Position numbers and translations under genes: made by a program. Below are positions 8,510 to 17,178 of a stretch of DNA of 44,480 nt, one piece after another; positions within the stretch are counted from its first letter, which is position 1; every line of letters starts with the position of its first letter. The notes below the pieces were generated by a model. The model had not been told where the DNA came from. It ran no database searches and saw nothing but the letters and a program-made list of their open reading frames with translations. Origin of the DNA: Bradyrhizobium sp. (lineage in GTDB: Bacteria; Pseudomonadota; Alphaproteobacteria; Rhizobiales; Xanthobacteraceae); contig JAQGKC010000247.1 of NCBI GenBank assembly GCA_028290305.1, forward strand, positions 1 to 44,480. The letters are read 5' to 3'.

Positions 8510-8826
8510 TTCCGCACGGCGAACCATTGGTGCCCGGCGTCGGCAACGGCACCGTGAACCTCACGCCTGCATGGAGGCCATCAATATTAGTGGGTTTTCG
8601 CTGCGGCCAAGGCATCAATTTGGATGCCGCGGTATCTGACGGTGGTTGGTCGCCAAGCAAGAGCTGCCGGGGACCGACGAGTGTGAGGCATTCGATGGCG
8701 TCGTTGCGCGGGATGGCGTACGATCAGTATGCGGGAAATCCCGCTGCTCGCTCCCGCCTATTTTGAGCGTGACGCATGGTCGCAGCAGTCGCGACTGCGG
8801 GCAGCCCGCCGGTGAAGGAGGAGCCC
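8510..8826 (+). other. Gap between uspA-like gene and next gene, nothing certain
   Basis: No credible frame was found. The only clear signal is the strong AAGGAGGAG ribosome-binding site at the right end, which belongs to the gene starting at 8827. Confidence 0.4.
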
Positions 8827-9120
8827 ATGTACGCCGCCATTCGTCAGGGCAAAGCAAAGTCTGGCATGGCCGAAGAGTTGGCACGCAGGATCAAGGAGGG
8901 TGCCATTCCGATCATCAGTGATGTCGAAGGTTTCATGGCTTATTATGTGGTCTATGCGCCAGACGACACGGTGACGGCGATCAGCATCTTCAACAACCAT
9001 GCGGGAGCGGAGGAGTCGAACCGACGCGGGCTCGCGTGGATCGAACAGAACCTCGCGCCTCTGCTCATCGGGCCAGCCACGGCGGTCGCGGGGCCGGTGA
9101 TCGTGCATACGTTAGCATAG
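8827..9120 (+). CDS. Small dimeric-barrel-like protein
   Basis: The 97-residue product begins MYAAIRQGKAKSGMAEELAR and has the beta-alpha-beta pattern of ferredoxin-like, dimeric alpha/beta barrel proteins (antibiotic-biosynthesis-monooxygenase-like). FMAYYVVYAPDDTVTAISIF forms the central strands and WIEQNLAPLL a helix. No catalytic residues stand out, and many such proteins have no known function. The ATG at 8827 is preferred over the in-frame site at 8776 because AAGGAGGAG lies directly upstream. The neighbour upstream is a UspA protein, so a stress role is possible but not shown. Confidence 0.75.
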   Translation: MYAAIRQGKAKSGMAEELARRIKEGAIPIISDVEGFMAYYVVYAPDDTVTAISIFNNHAGAEESNRRGLAWIEQNLAPLLIGPATAVAGPVIVHTLA

Positions 9121-9398
9121 AAGCTCGCGCTGACGTTTCGGCGTGCGCATGTACCATCCCTTGGCATCTTGGGAGGGGGGAAGAGCCGCGCTCTTGCTCG
9201 ATTGCCTCCTTTTTGCGGATCAGGCTGACTTGGCGAGGAAGCCATCGGCTGATCCGGCCTGACCCCCAAAAGTCGAAACAGCTTCATTCGTTCCGCCGTC
9301 CCGGCGAGAGCTTCAAGCCCCGCATCCACTGCCTTGACGCGCCGATCCCGACCACGAATCAAGCGGTAAGCATCCCTCTTTTCTGCTATCATTAAACC

Positions 9399-12185
9399 AT
9401 GACGATCGGGATTACCGGACCCGAACGGAAGGTACCAAGGCGAAGCGCCGTGGTCGGGTTCATCATTGCGGCCATCGTCGTCGGGATTTGCCTAATCCTG
9501 CTCGGGCTCGCGAGCGACTTCCTGGTCGATTGGCTGTGGTTTTCCTCGATCGGTTACCTGCAGGTTTTTTTTATGATGATCGGCGCCAAAGCCGTCGTCT
9601 TTTTCGTCGTTTTGACGGCGACCGCCGTCATCCTTTGGCTGAACGGATTGCTCGCGGTGCGGTTTGCCCGGCGGCAGCCGACACCAGCTGTCGTCGCCTC
9701 CGCGTGGAACCCTACGGGCAATGCGCCGCCGCCCGATCTGTTCACGCTCATGCGCGATCGACTACCGTGGCCCCGGGTTATCGCAGGCGGCGCAGGTTTG
9801 CTCGCTCTGCTGGTGGCCGCGGCAGAAGTCGGCAACTGGGGTGTCTTCCTGCGGTTTCTCTATCACGTGCCATATGGTGCAGACGATCCGCTCTACAACA
9901 AGGACATCGGCTTCTATCTCTTCGTACTGCCTGCCTATATCCTCATCAAGAATTGGATGCTGCTCACCCTCGTTCTGAGCGCGCTTTTCGCCGGAACGAT
10001 CTACTGGGTGCACGGCGACATCGAATACGACATTCACCACCGATCAATGTCGCCGACAGCGATTGCTCACGGCTCAGCGCTCTTCGGCCTTCTCTTCGCG
10101 GTGAAGGCATGGTCCTATGGTCTCGACCGCTATCTGCTGCTCTACGGCGACAACGGCGTAGTCATCGGCGCAAGCTACACCGATATATATGTGGCGCTGC
10201 CATGCCTGTGGCTAATGATCGGACTTTCGATCATCGCGGCGCTCGCCGCGTGGGCAAACCTCCGGGTGCGCACCTACCGGCTTCCTGCCGCCGCGATCGT
10301 GCTGGTCGGTATCGGCTCTTTCGTGCTGTCCAGCGCAGCTCCAGTGTTGTTCCGGCAGCTGTTCGTCAAACCAAGCGAGTTGCAACTGGAGAAGCCCTAC
10401 ATCGAACGCAACATTGCGCTCACCCGGCAGGCATACAATCTCGATCGCATCGCAGCCAAGCCGTTTGCTGCCGAACAGAAGCTTACCTTCAAGACGCTAG
10501 AGGCCAACAAGGCGACAATCGAGAATATCAGGCTGTGGGACTGGCTACCCTTGTCGGATACCTACGCGCAGCTGCAGGAGATCCGCACCTACTACAAATT
10601 CCATGATCTTGACGTTGATCGCTATTGGCTCGATGGCTCCTACCAAAGCGTGATGCTCTCGGCTCGCGAATTGCGGCCCTCCTTGCTGCCGCCGAACGCC
10701 CAGACTTGGGTCAACCGCCACGTGCTGTTTACCCACGGCAACGGTGCGGTGATGAGCCCGGTAACCCGCAAGAGCACTGAGGGACTGCCGTTCTTCTATT
10801 TACGGGATATTCCTCCTATTGCAGACGGAGGTCCCAAAATCGATGAACCTCGCGTCTACTACGGCGAAGAGAGCGACGACTACGTCATCGTCAAGGGGAG
10901 CACACCGGAGTTCGATTATCCGAAGGGGAAAGACAACGTCTATGCCGCCTATGACGGCGCCGGCGGCGTTCCGATCGGAGCGACGGTGTGGAGAACGCTG
11001 TTCGCTTACTACTTCAACGACCCGAACCTGCTTCTCTCAAGCTATATCACGACCGACAGCCGGATCATGATCCGGCGCAATATCCAGGAACGGGTGCGCA
11101 CGATCGCTCCATTCCTGCGGCTCGATCACGATCCCTATCTGGTTATCAGCGATGGGCGGATGTTCTGGATGCAGGACGCCTACACGACGAGTTCCTATTT
11201 CCCCTCTGCGCAGCCCGCGCAAGATCTCGATCTCAACTACATCCGTAATTCAGTGAAGGTTATCGTCGACGCCTATAACGGGACCGTCGACTTTTATCTG
11301 ATTGACCCCGGCGATCCGATTGCCGCGACCTACCAGCGCATCTTTCCGAGCTTGTTCAGGCCGTTCACGGCGATGCCTCCAGACCTGCAGAAGCATATTC
11401 GCTATCCGGAGGACCTGTTCCTGATTCAGGCGCGGCTGTATCAGGCCTACCACATGGAGGCGGCCGACGTTTTCTACAACCGCGAGGATCTCTGGCAGTT
11501 CCCGCGCCAGCCGGGCGGCGACGGCGTCGCGATGATGGCGCCTTATTATATCATCATGCGGCTGCCCGATGAGCCGCAGGCCCAGTTCTTCCTCATGCTC
11601 CCCATGGTGCCGAGCCGCCGCGACAACATGATCGCGTGGCTCGCTGCGCGTTGCGACGCGCCCGACTACGGCAAACTGATTGTCTATGAGTTCCCCAAGG
11701 AGAAGCTCGTCTACGGGCCGTTCCAGATCGAGGCGCGGATCAATCAGACTACGGAGATATCGCAACAACTCACGCTGTGGAACCAGATGGGCTCGCGGGT
11801 GATACGCGGTGCGAACTTGCTTGCGATCCCGATCGAGAACTCGATCCTTTATGTATCGCCGCTCTATTTGCGAGCGGAGTATGGACACCTGCCGGAGCTG
11901 AAACGTGTGATCGCCGCTTACGGCGAACATGTCGTGATGAAGGAGACGCTCGCCGAGGCCTTGGCAGCGTTGTTCATAGAACCCAGTACAGCGCCGGCAG
12001 TCTCAAGCACGACAGAGGAGATGCCGCTCACAGGCCCGGCAGCAAGTCAGGCACAGGAGGCGCTCGATCGCTACAATCAAGCGGTGGAGCGATTGAAGTC
12101 CGGAGATTGGAAAGGCTTCGGCGTGCAGTTCGATGCAATGCGCGAGCTCTTGGAAAAAATGAACCGACACTCCGCCGGCCACTAG
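9399..12185 (+). CDS. UPF0182 family large membrane protein
   Basis: The 928-residue product matches the UPF0182 (COG1615) family end to end. The N-terminal third holds about seven membrane segments (first near residues 18-45; others include VVFFVVLTATAVILWLNGLL and the region around DIGFYLFVLPAYILIKNW). The remainder is a large, presumably extracytoplasmic domain. Family hallmarks include ERNIALTRQAYNLD, FFYLRDIPP, a VKVIVDAYNGTVDFY stretch and ENSILYVSPLYL. The C-terminal tail (TGPAASQAQEALDRYNQAVERLKSGDW) is helical. The function is unknown; it is known mainly from actinobacteria and cyanobacteria and occurs in some proteobacteria. The ATG at 9399 lacks a strong ribosome-binding site. No operon partner is apparent. 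Confidence 0.9.
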   Translation: MTIGITGPERKVPRRSAVVGFIIAAIVVGICLILLGLASDFLVDWLWFSSIGYLQVFFMMIGAKAVVFFVVLTATAVILWLNGLLAVRFARRQPTPAVVASAWNPTGNAPPPDLFTLMRDRLPWPRVIAGGAGLLALLVAAAEVGNWGVFLRFLYHVPYGADDPLYNKDIGFYLFVLPAYILIKNWMLLTLVLSALFAGTIYWVHGDIEYDIHHRSMSPTAIAHGSALFGLLFAVKAWSYGLDRYLLLYGDNGVVIGASYTDIYVALPCLWLMIGLSIIAALAAWANLRVRTYRLPAAAIVLVGIGSFVLSSAAPVLFRQLFVKPSELQLEKPYIERNIALTRQAYNLDRIAAKPFAAEQKLTFKTLEANKATIENIRLWDWLPLSDTYAQLQEIRTYYKFHDLDVDRYWLDGSYQSVMLSARELRPSLLPPNAQTWVNRHVLFTHGNGAVMSPVTRKSTEGLPFFYLRDIPPIADGGPKIDEPRVYYGEESDDYVIVKGSTPEFDYPKGKDNVYAAYDGAGGVPIGATVWRTLFAYYFNDPNLLLSSYITTDSRIMIRRNIQERVRTIAPFLRLDHDPYLVISDGRMFWMQDAYTTSSYFPSAQPAQDLDLNYIRNSVKVIVDAYNGTVDFYLIDPGDPIAATYQRIFPSLFRPFTAMPPDLQKHIRYPEDLFLIQARLYQAYHMEAADVFYNREDLWQFPRQPGGDGVAMMAPYYIIMRLPDEPQAQFFLMLPMVPSRRDNMIAWLAARCDAPDYGKLIVYEFPKEKLVYGPFQIEARINQTTEISQQLTLWNQMGSRVIRGANLLAIPIENSILYVSPLYLRAEYGHLPELKRVIAAYGEHVVMKETLAEALAALFIEPSTAPAVSSTTEEMPLTGPAASQAQEALDRYNQAVERLKSGDWKGFGVQFDAMRELLEKMNRHSAGH

Positions 12186-12351
12186 CACCCCGAATCCGCA
12201 GTCTAGCGCTGCCTCTGACCCGCGACCGCGTTCGTAATTTCCACTCCGCCCGAGTGAGAAGCCAGGTGCACGGCACCGAAACGATTCAAATCAATGCGTA
12301 AGCCAGAGGGTCTAACCGGCACGTGCGTCGCCCATGATGTCGCCAAGAAAT

Positions 12352-12600
12352 TTATGATGCGCCACTCGAGCGTTCTGACCGCCCTTCCGCGGGTACCAAT
12401 TTCTGTACAGCGGTTTCAAAAGGGAGTGTGAACGGTGCATTTTCTGCCGCTTCAGCAAGCAGTGTGCCTAAATTTCGCGAGCGTTCGTTTATTTGGTCAT
12501 CCTTAAAATTATAAATTAGCAATATAAACAATGGTATACCGTCTTTTGTGAGGGAATAATGCGAAATCGTCCTAAAAAGTTGACACGCAGTTCGCCGCCT
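12352..12600 (-). pseudogene. Possible RelE/HigB-like toxin remnant
   Basis: Read on the minus strand, this AT-rich patch encodes FRTISHYSLTKDGIPLFILL followed by IYNFKDDQINERSRNLGTLL and a stop at 12352. The order Arg-containing strand, hydrophobic strand ending in (I/V)Y, an acidic/Asn stretch and a helix resembles the C-terminal half of RelE/HigB toxins (…RVIY…LLLIYAKNEKEDLT…). No antitoxin or proper start is present, and the frame upstream runs into the antisense of the Mo-hydroxylase operon. The base composition is clearly lower in GC than its surroundings, suggesting acquired DNA. The resemblance is weak and could be chance. Confidence 0.25.
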
Positions 12601-12607
12601 GTAATCT
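12580..12607 (+). promoter_or_regulatory. Candidate sigma-70 promoter of the Mo-hydroxylase/ABC operon
   Basis: TTGACA at 12580-12585 and TAATCT at 12602-12607 are separated by 16 bases, a near-consensus pair. It lies 113 bases ahead of the first gene of the 11-gene plus-strand unit. The sequence TCCTAAAAAGTTGACAC (12570-12586), overlapping the -35 box, partly resembles the motif seen upstream of the other island units. Confidence 0.6.
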
Positions 12608-12610
12608 GAA

Positions 12611-12630
12611 TCCAACAGAGGCCTGTTGGA
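12611..12630 (+). promoter_or_regulatory. Perfect 8-bp inverted repeat at the predicted start of transcription
   Basis: TCCAACAG, a four-base spacer AGGC, and CTGTTGGA form a perfect palindrome just after the -10 box. Its position around +1 to +17 is typical of a repressor operator; it could also form a 5' hairpin in the transcript. I did not find a second copy in the island. Confidence 0.5.
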
Positions 12631-12720
12631 ATCGGCATGTTCATACGCGGCGCGTCGGCTATTTTTGGTCTTAAAATCGAAAAAACCGGCGGTCGTTCTG
12701 ATCGAGCGGGGCTTTAGGTC

Positions 12721-13581
12721 ATGGCGATGTTCGACCTCGCCGAACCGCGAACGCTCGATGAGACATTCCACCTGCTTGACCACGGTGATCCCGCGATCCG
12801 GCCGATTGGTGGTGGCACCGCGCTGATGCTGATGATGAAGGCGCAGATCTTCAAGCCCATCCGACTGGTAAGTCTGCGTCATCTCGGAGATCCGTTTGCA
12901 GGATTCGCCTTAAGCGATGACGGCTCGAGCCTTCGCCTCGGCGCGATGACAACTTTTGCGGACCTTGAGCATTCGCCGTTGGTGAAGATGCATTTGCCCG
13001 TCGTGGTGAAAACAATGCAGACGCTCGCCAATGTGCGCGTTCGCAATGTGGCCACGGTCGGCGGCAATCTGGCGCATGGTGACCCGCATCTCGATCTGCC
13101 TCCGGTCTGGATGGCGCTCGCCGCTGAAGCCCGGATTGTCAGTCGCGCCGGGCAGCGCATCGTCCCAGTCGAAGACATCTTCGTGGGCTATTACGAGACG
13201 ACAATCGCGGACGGTGAATTGATTGCCGAACTGCGCGTGCCGATCCGTCCAACGTGGCGATCGACTTACGTCAAGGTAACAACACGCGCGATCCACGACT
13301 GGCCCGCGCTGGGTATTGCGGTCTCCGCCGAATTCGTCGGAGCGCGCGTCAATGACCTTCGGATTGTACTGAGCGCCGCCCTGGACAAGCCGACCCGGCT
13401 GGTGGGTGCGGAGCAGGCGCTGCGTGGACTGGATGTGGATCAGGCGACGCTGGCGCGCGCGGGCGATGCGGCCGTCGCCGAAGTCGACATCGAAACCGAC
13501 AGTCGCGGATCCGCTGCCTACAAAAATCATCTGCTGCGCGTGCATCTGGCGCGCGCCATTCAATCGATTGCCGGAGCGTGA
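12721..13581 (+). CDS. Mo-hydroxylase FAD-binding subunit (CoxM/XdhB family), set 1
   Basis: The 286-residue medium subunit passes electrons from the iron-sulfur subunit via FAD. The family's two FAD loops are present: RPIGGGTALMLMMK (about residues 25-38) and TVGGNLAHGDPHLDLPPV (about 116-133). Its length is normal for CoxM-type subunits. It is the first gene of the 11-gene operon and lies four bases upstream of the molybdopterin subunit, with the small subunit third, so the set is complete (order M-L-S). By context I infer a role in hydroxylating an N-heteroaromatic acid at a carbon next to nitrogen. The family also includes CO, xanthine, nicotinate and isoquinoline enzymes. The ATG at 12721 has only a weak AGG element. 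Confidence 0.88.
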   Translation: MAMFDLAEPRTLDETFHLLDHGDPAIRPIGGGTALMLMMKAQIFKPIRLVSLRHLGDPFAGFALSDDGSSLRLGAMTTFADLEHSPLVKMHLPVVVKTMQTLANVRVRNVATVGGNLAHGDPHLDLPPVWMALAAEARIVSRAGQRIVPVEDIFVGYYETTIADGELIAELRVPIRPTWRSTYVKVTTRAIHDWPALGIAVSAEFVGARVNDLRIVLSAALDKPTRLVGAEQALRGLDVDQATLARAGDAAVAEVDIETDSRGSAAYKNHLLRVHLARAIQSIAGA

Positions 13582-13585
13582 TGTC

Positions 13586-15874
13586 ATGGTGACCACGATG
13601 CCGTCGCGGAGTATCGGCCGTTCGGTGCAACGGCTCGAATCGCGCGAGAAAGTCACCGGTCGTGCCGAATATGTCCATCACCTTAAGCTTCCGGGGATGC
13701 TCTATGGCAAGATCTTTCGCAGCACCATGCCGCATGCGCGCATCAAGAGCGTCGATGTTTCCGCAGCGCAGGCCGTGGAGGGCGTGTTCCGTGTCGTCAC
13801 CATTGACGATATTCGCACCGTCATTCCCAATCCCTACTATGGTCCGGCCTTTCACGATCAGCCGATTCTAGCGGACGGCAAGGTCCGGTTTGCCGGTGAG
13901 CCGGTTGCAGTCGTGCTGGCTGCCGATCCCCGGATTGCCGAAGAAGCCGCCGGGCTGGTCACGGCCGAATATGAAGAACTTCCGGCGGTCTACGACGAAA
14001 CCGAGGCGATGACATCGGACGTCTGTGTCCATGATGAGCTAAAGCCTGCCGCGACATTCCCGGATTTGCAGCACTTGAAGGGGCGTCGCGGCACCAACGT
14101 CGCGCTGGATTACAAGCTGGTGCGCGGTGACGTCGAGGCAGCATTTGCGACGGCGGACCACGTCTTCGAGCATACCTTCCGCGCCCAGCAGGCCATGCAT
14201 ACGCCGATGGAGCCCTTCGTTTCGGTGGCCGACGTGCAGGACGGGCGCATGACGCTCCATACCGCGTCGCAGGGGCCGTCATTCGTTCGCATCGAAATCG
14301 CGCGGCTGCTGGGATGGCCGGAAAACCGCGTGCGTGTGAAGGTCCCGCATCTCGGCGGCGGATTCGGCGGCAAGCTGTACATCAAGCTTGAAGCACTGGT
14401 CACCGCGCTGTCACTGTTGATCCAGAGGCCCGTCAAGATATCGCTGACCATGGAAGAGCAGTTCTTCATGGTTACCAAGCATGCCTGCACTTTCACGATC
14501 AAAAGCGGCGTCAACAATGATGGCAAGATCGTCGCACGTCGCTGCAAGATTGTCTGGAACGGTGGCGCCTACGCGGATATAGGGCCGCGCGTTACCCAGA
14601 AGGCGGGCTTCACGTCGGCCGGGCCTTACGACATCGAAAACGTCGCCATCGATTCATACGCCGTCTACACCAACCGGCCTCCGGCTGGCGCCTTGCGCGG
14701 ATTCGGTGCGCCGCAGACGGCCTGGGCTTACGAGTCGCACACCGACCTGATCGCGGAAGCCCTCAATCTCGACAAGATCGAGTTTCGGCGCATGAATCTG
14801 CTGCGCGAAGGCCGGCCGCAGGCGTCGGGCACGATCGTGCATGACGCTGCCCTTGAAAAGGTCCTGGATCATCTGCTCGATCGAATGAACTGGAAGCTGC
14901 CTTTTGACAAGGGCAGTGGCTCCATTCGGCGCGGCCGCGGCATCGCGCTCGGGATCAAGGGCATCACGTCGCCGACGACCTCGGTTGCGATCGTCAATCT
15001 CTACGGCGACGGCAGTTGCGGTCTCTACATCGGCACTGTCGATATGGGGCAGGGGTCCGATACCGTGATGGCCCAGATCGCCGCAGAAGTGCTCAACATC
15101 GATCCGGAATCGGTGCGCGTGATTCATCCCGACACCGATGTCACGCCCTACGACATGGGGACGCTCGGCTCACGCTCGACATTCCACATGGGCACTGCGG
15201 TTCGGCTCGCGGCCGAAGATGCAAAAACGAAAATCGGTGAACTTGCGCTTGAACTGGGTTTGCCGCCGAACAACAATTTTCCTCTGAGCGAATTGCTGCG
15301 CAAGAAATACGGGATGCAGGCTGGCAACATTATTGGTACCGGCAGTTTTATTCCTGCCTACAAAAAGCCGGACCCTGAAACGGGTCAATCGCTCGCGGCG
15401 ACGCCATTCTGGGGAGTGGGCGGCAACGCCGCTGAAGTCGAGATCGACACCGAAACAGGCAGGATAACCATCACCAAGCTGGTGAATGTGGTTGATGCCG
15501 GCGTGGCACTGAATCCCAACCTTGTAAAATTGCAGATTTCGGGCGCCGCGATCATGCAGCTCGGCTTCACCATGACCGAGAATATGGTGTTTCGTGACGG
15601 GCAACTGACGAACGGTTCGCTCGCTGATTACAAGATTCCGTCGCTGCTCGACATGCCGCGCGAGTTCATCAACGAATACGTCATTTCACGGCAGCATACC
15701 GGTCCGTTCGGCGCAAAGGGAGTCGGCGAAAGCTCGACGATTGCGCTGTCGCCGGCCATCGGCAACGCCATCGCGGATGCGATCGGGGTTCATCTGACGG
15801 ATTTGCCGTTGACGCCGGAATCGATCTACCGCGCGATCCAACTAAAAAACGGCACACCACTCGCTGGGGAATAG
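13586..15874 (+). CDS. Mo-hydroxylase molybdopterin-binding large subunit, set 1
   Basis: The 762-residue catalytic subunit of the xanthine-dehydrogenase family opens RSIGRSVQRLESREKVTGRAEY, the usual N-terminus. It has the Mo-cofactor loop GGGFGGK at 257-263, RGFGAPQTAWAYES, GQGSDTVMAQIAAEVL and, near the end, GAKGVGES with the conserved catalytic Glu at about 715. The Glu acts as the base that activates the Mo-bound hydroxide. The large subunit has no CO-dehydrogenase VAYRCSFR loop, so CO is not the substrate. The ATG at 13586 follows the previous stop by four bases. In the proposed pathway it carries out one of two ring hydroxylations; which one cannot be told from sequence. No XdhC/CoxF-type maturation gene is in the window. 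Confidence 0.9.
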   Translation: MVTTMPSRSIGRSVQRLESREKVTGRAEYVHHLKLPGMLYGKIFRSTMPHARIKSVDVSAAQAVEGVFRVVTIDDIRTVIPNPYYGPAFHDQPILADGKVRFAGEPVAVVLAADPRIAEEAAGLVTAEYEELPAVYDETEAMTSDVCVHDELKPAATFPDLQHLKGRRGTNVALDYKLVRGDVEAAFATADHVFEHTFRAQQAMHTPMEPFVSVADVQDGRMTLHTASQGPSFVRIEIARLLGWPENRVRVKVPHLGGGFGGKLYIKLEALVTALSLLIQRPVKISLTMEEQFFMVTKHACTFTIKSGVNNDGKIVARRCKIVWNGGAYADIGPRVTQKAGFTSAGPYDIENVAIDSYAVYTNRPPAGALRGFGAPQTAWAYESHTDLIAEALNLDKIEFRRMNLLREGRPQASGTIVHDAALEKVLDHLLDRMNWKLPFDKGSGSIRRGRGIALGIKGITSPTTSVAIVNLYGDGSCGLYIGTVDMGQGSDTVMAQIAAEVLNIDPESVRVIHPDTDVTPYDMGTLGSRSTFHMGTAVRLAAEDAKTKIGELALELGLPPNNNFPLSELLRKKYGMQAGNIIGTGSFIPAYKKPDPETGQSLAATPFWGVGGNAAEVEIDTETGRITITKLVNVVDAGVALNPNLVKLQISGAAIMQLGFTMTENMVFRDGQLTNGSLADYKIPSLLDMPREFINEYVISRQHTGPFGAKGVGESSTIALSPAIGNAIADAIGVHLTDLPLTPESIYRAIQLKNGTPLAGE

Positions 15875-15876
15875 TT

Positions 15877-16389
15877 TTGACCGAACCTCGCACCATCCGT
15901 TTCATGCTCAATGGCGCGCCGGTCTCGGCGAGCATCATGCCGCACGAGACGCTGATCGACGTGTTGTCGCAGCGCTTTGAGCTAAAAGGTGCGCGCGAAA
16001 GCTGCGGTCAGGGTCTGTGCGGATGCTGCACGGTTTATGTCAACGCCAAGGCTGTTTCGTCCTGTCTGTATCTGGCTTGGTTCGTCGACGGAACCAAAGT
16101 CGTCACGGTCGAGGGAATCGGCCGCGGAGCGACGCTCGATCCGGTGCAGCAAGCCTTCATCGATGCTGGCGCGTTCCAGTGCGGCTTTTGTACGCCTGGT
16201 TTCGTCATGATGGTGAAGCAGCTTCTCGACACCCATGCCGATCCCACCGACGAAGAGATCCGTCACTACCTGACGGGAAATCTCTGCCGTTGTTCAGCCT
16301 ATCCGGAAATTGTCGATGCCGTGCGGCTTGCGGCATCGCGGCGCGCCGCGTTGGCCGATAGTCAGCCGGCGCTGGAATTGCAATCGTGA
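15877..16389 (+). CDS. Mo-hydroxylase [2Fe-2S] subunit (CoxS family), set 1
   Basis: The 170-residue small subunit carries two [2Fe-2S] clusters. The plant-ferredoxin-type cluster uses Cys43, Cys48, Cys51 and Cys63 (ESCGQGLCGCCTV...SSC), and the helical second cluster uses Cys102, Cys105, Cys137 and Cys139 (QCGFCTPGF...NLCRCSAY). It shuttles electrons from the Mo site to FAD. The start is a TTG at 15877, two bases after the upstream stop and with GGGGA ahead; an ATG at 15904 would cut the family's first strand. The 3' end overlaps the next gene by four bases. It completes enzyme set 1. Confidence 0.9.
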   Translation: MTEPRTIRFMLNGAPVSASIMPHETLIDVLSQRFELKGARESCGQGLCGCCTVYVNAKAVSSCLYLAWFVDGTKVVTVEGIGRGATLDPVQQAFIDAGAFQCGFCTPGFVMMVKQLLDTHADPTDEEIRHYLTGNLCRCSAYPEIVDAVRLAASRRAALADSQPALELQS

Positions 16390-16430
16390 CGAGCGCAACT
16401 GTGACCAGCGCAATCGTGACCAGCGCAGCC
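16386..16430 (+). repeat. Three tandem 15-bp copies at the livF-like start
   Basis: GTGACGAGCGCAACT, GTGACCAGCGCAATC and GTGACCAGCGCAGCC follow one another in frame. Each copy offers a GTG start codon, and the sequence just before the first copy (CAATC) matches the end of the second, so the stop/start junction itself appears to have been duplicated. Confidence 0.85.
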
Positions 16431-17174
16431 CCAGCCACGTTGGATGTGCCGGTGTCGAAGCCTGCGATCCTGACCGTGTCCGGTCTTACCGCCGGCTACG
16501 GCGACGTGCAGGTCTTGTGGGGCGTCGATCTCGTTGTTCCAAAAAATGAGATTGTTTCGATCGTCGGGCCCAACGGCACCGGCAAGACGACGCTGCTGCT
16601 CGCGATATCCGGCATGGTGCGGGTGCGCAGCGGCAGTATCAAATTTGAGGACGAGGAGATCGGCAACCAGGGCGCCGATCGTATTGTCGGCAAGCGGCTG
16701 ATCCATGTTCCGGAGGGGCGCCGGCTGTTTCCAACTCTGAGCGTTCGCGATAACTTGATGCTCGGTTCCTATGCGCGCAAGGACAGCGCCGCGGACATCG
16801 CGCGCGATCTCGACTTCGTGTTTTCGATCTTCCCGATTCTCGCCGAGCGTTCCAATCAAGGTGCGACCACCATGTCGGGCGGCGAGCAGCAGATGTGCGC
16901 GATCGGACGCGGCATCATGGCCAGTCCCAAGCTCCTTCTGATCGACGAATTGTCGTTGGGACTGTCGCCAAAGGCGGTGGAGCTTCTTGCCGACAGCCTG
17001 ATCAAGATCAATCAGAAGGGCATCTCCATCCTGCTGGTCGAGCAGGACGTCATGACTGCCTTCGAGATCGCCAGCACGGGCTACGTCCTGGAATCCGGCC
17101 GCGTACGCATGCATGGCGACACCAAGGTCCTCATTCAGGATCCGTCCGTGCAGTCGGCCTATATGGGCCTCTAG
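16386..17174 (+). CDS. ABC importer ATP-binding protein (LivF type)
   Basis: The 262-residue ATPase of a branched-chain-amino-acid-type (HAAT) importer has Walker A GPNGTGKTT (61-69), signature MSGGEQQ (164-170) and Walker B LLLIDE (184-189). The LivF-typical segment VPEGRRLFPTLSVRDNLMLG follows Walker A. Homology begins only near residue 27; the first 20 residues are encoded by three 15-bp repeats, each starting with GTG, so the true start may be 16386, 16401 or 16416. It lies between the two Mo-hydroxylase sets, separate from the other transporter genes at 20994-24850, which is unusual and argues that uptake and hydroxylation are expressed together. Confidence 0.9.
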   Translation: MTSATVTSAIVTSAAPATLDVPVSKPAILTVSGLTAGYGDVQVLWGVDLVVPKNEIVSIVGPNGTGKTTLLLAISGMVRVRSGSIKFEDEEIGNQGADRIVGKRLIHVPEGRRLFPTLSVRDNLMLGSYARKDSAADIARDLDFVFSIFPILAERSNQGATTMSGGEQQMCAIGRGIMASPKLLLIDELSLGLSPKAVELLADSLIKINQKGISILLVEQDVMTAFEIASTGYVLESGRVRMHGDTKVLIQDPSVQSAYMGL

Positions 17175-17178
17175 CGAG

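Noticed and set aside
9488..10606. Long plus-strand frame of 372 codons
   Set aside because: It lies inside the UPF0182 gene in another frame; Arg/Pro-rich shadow of GC-rich codons.
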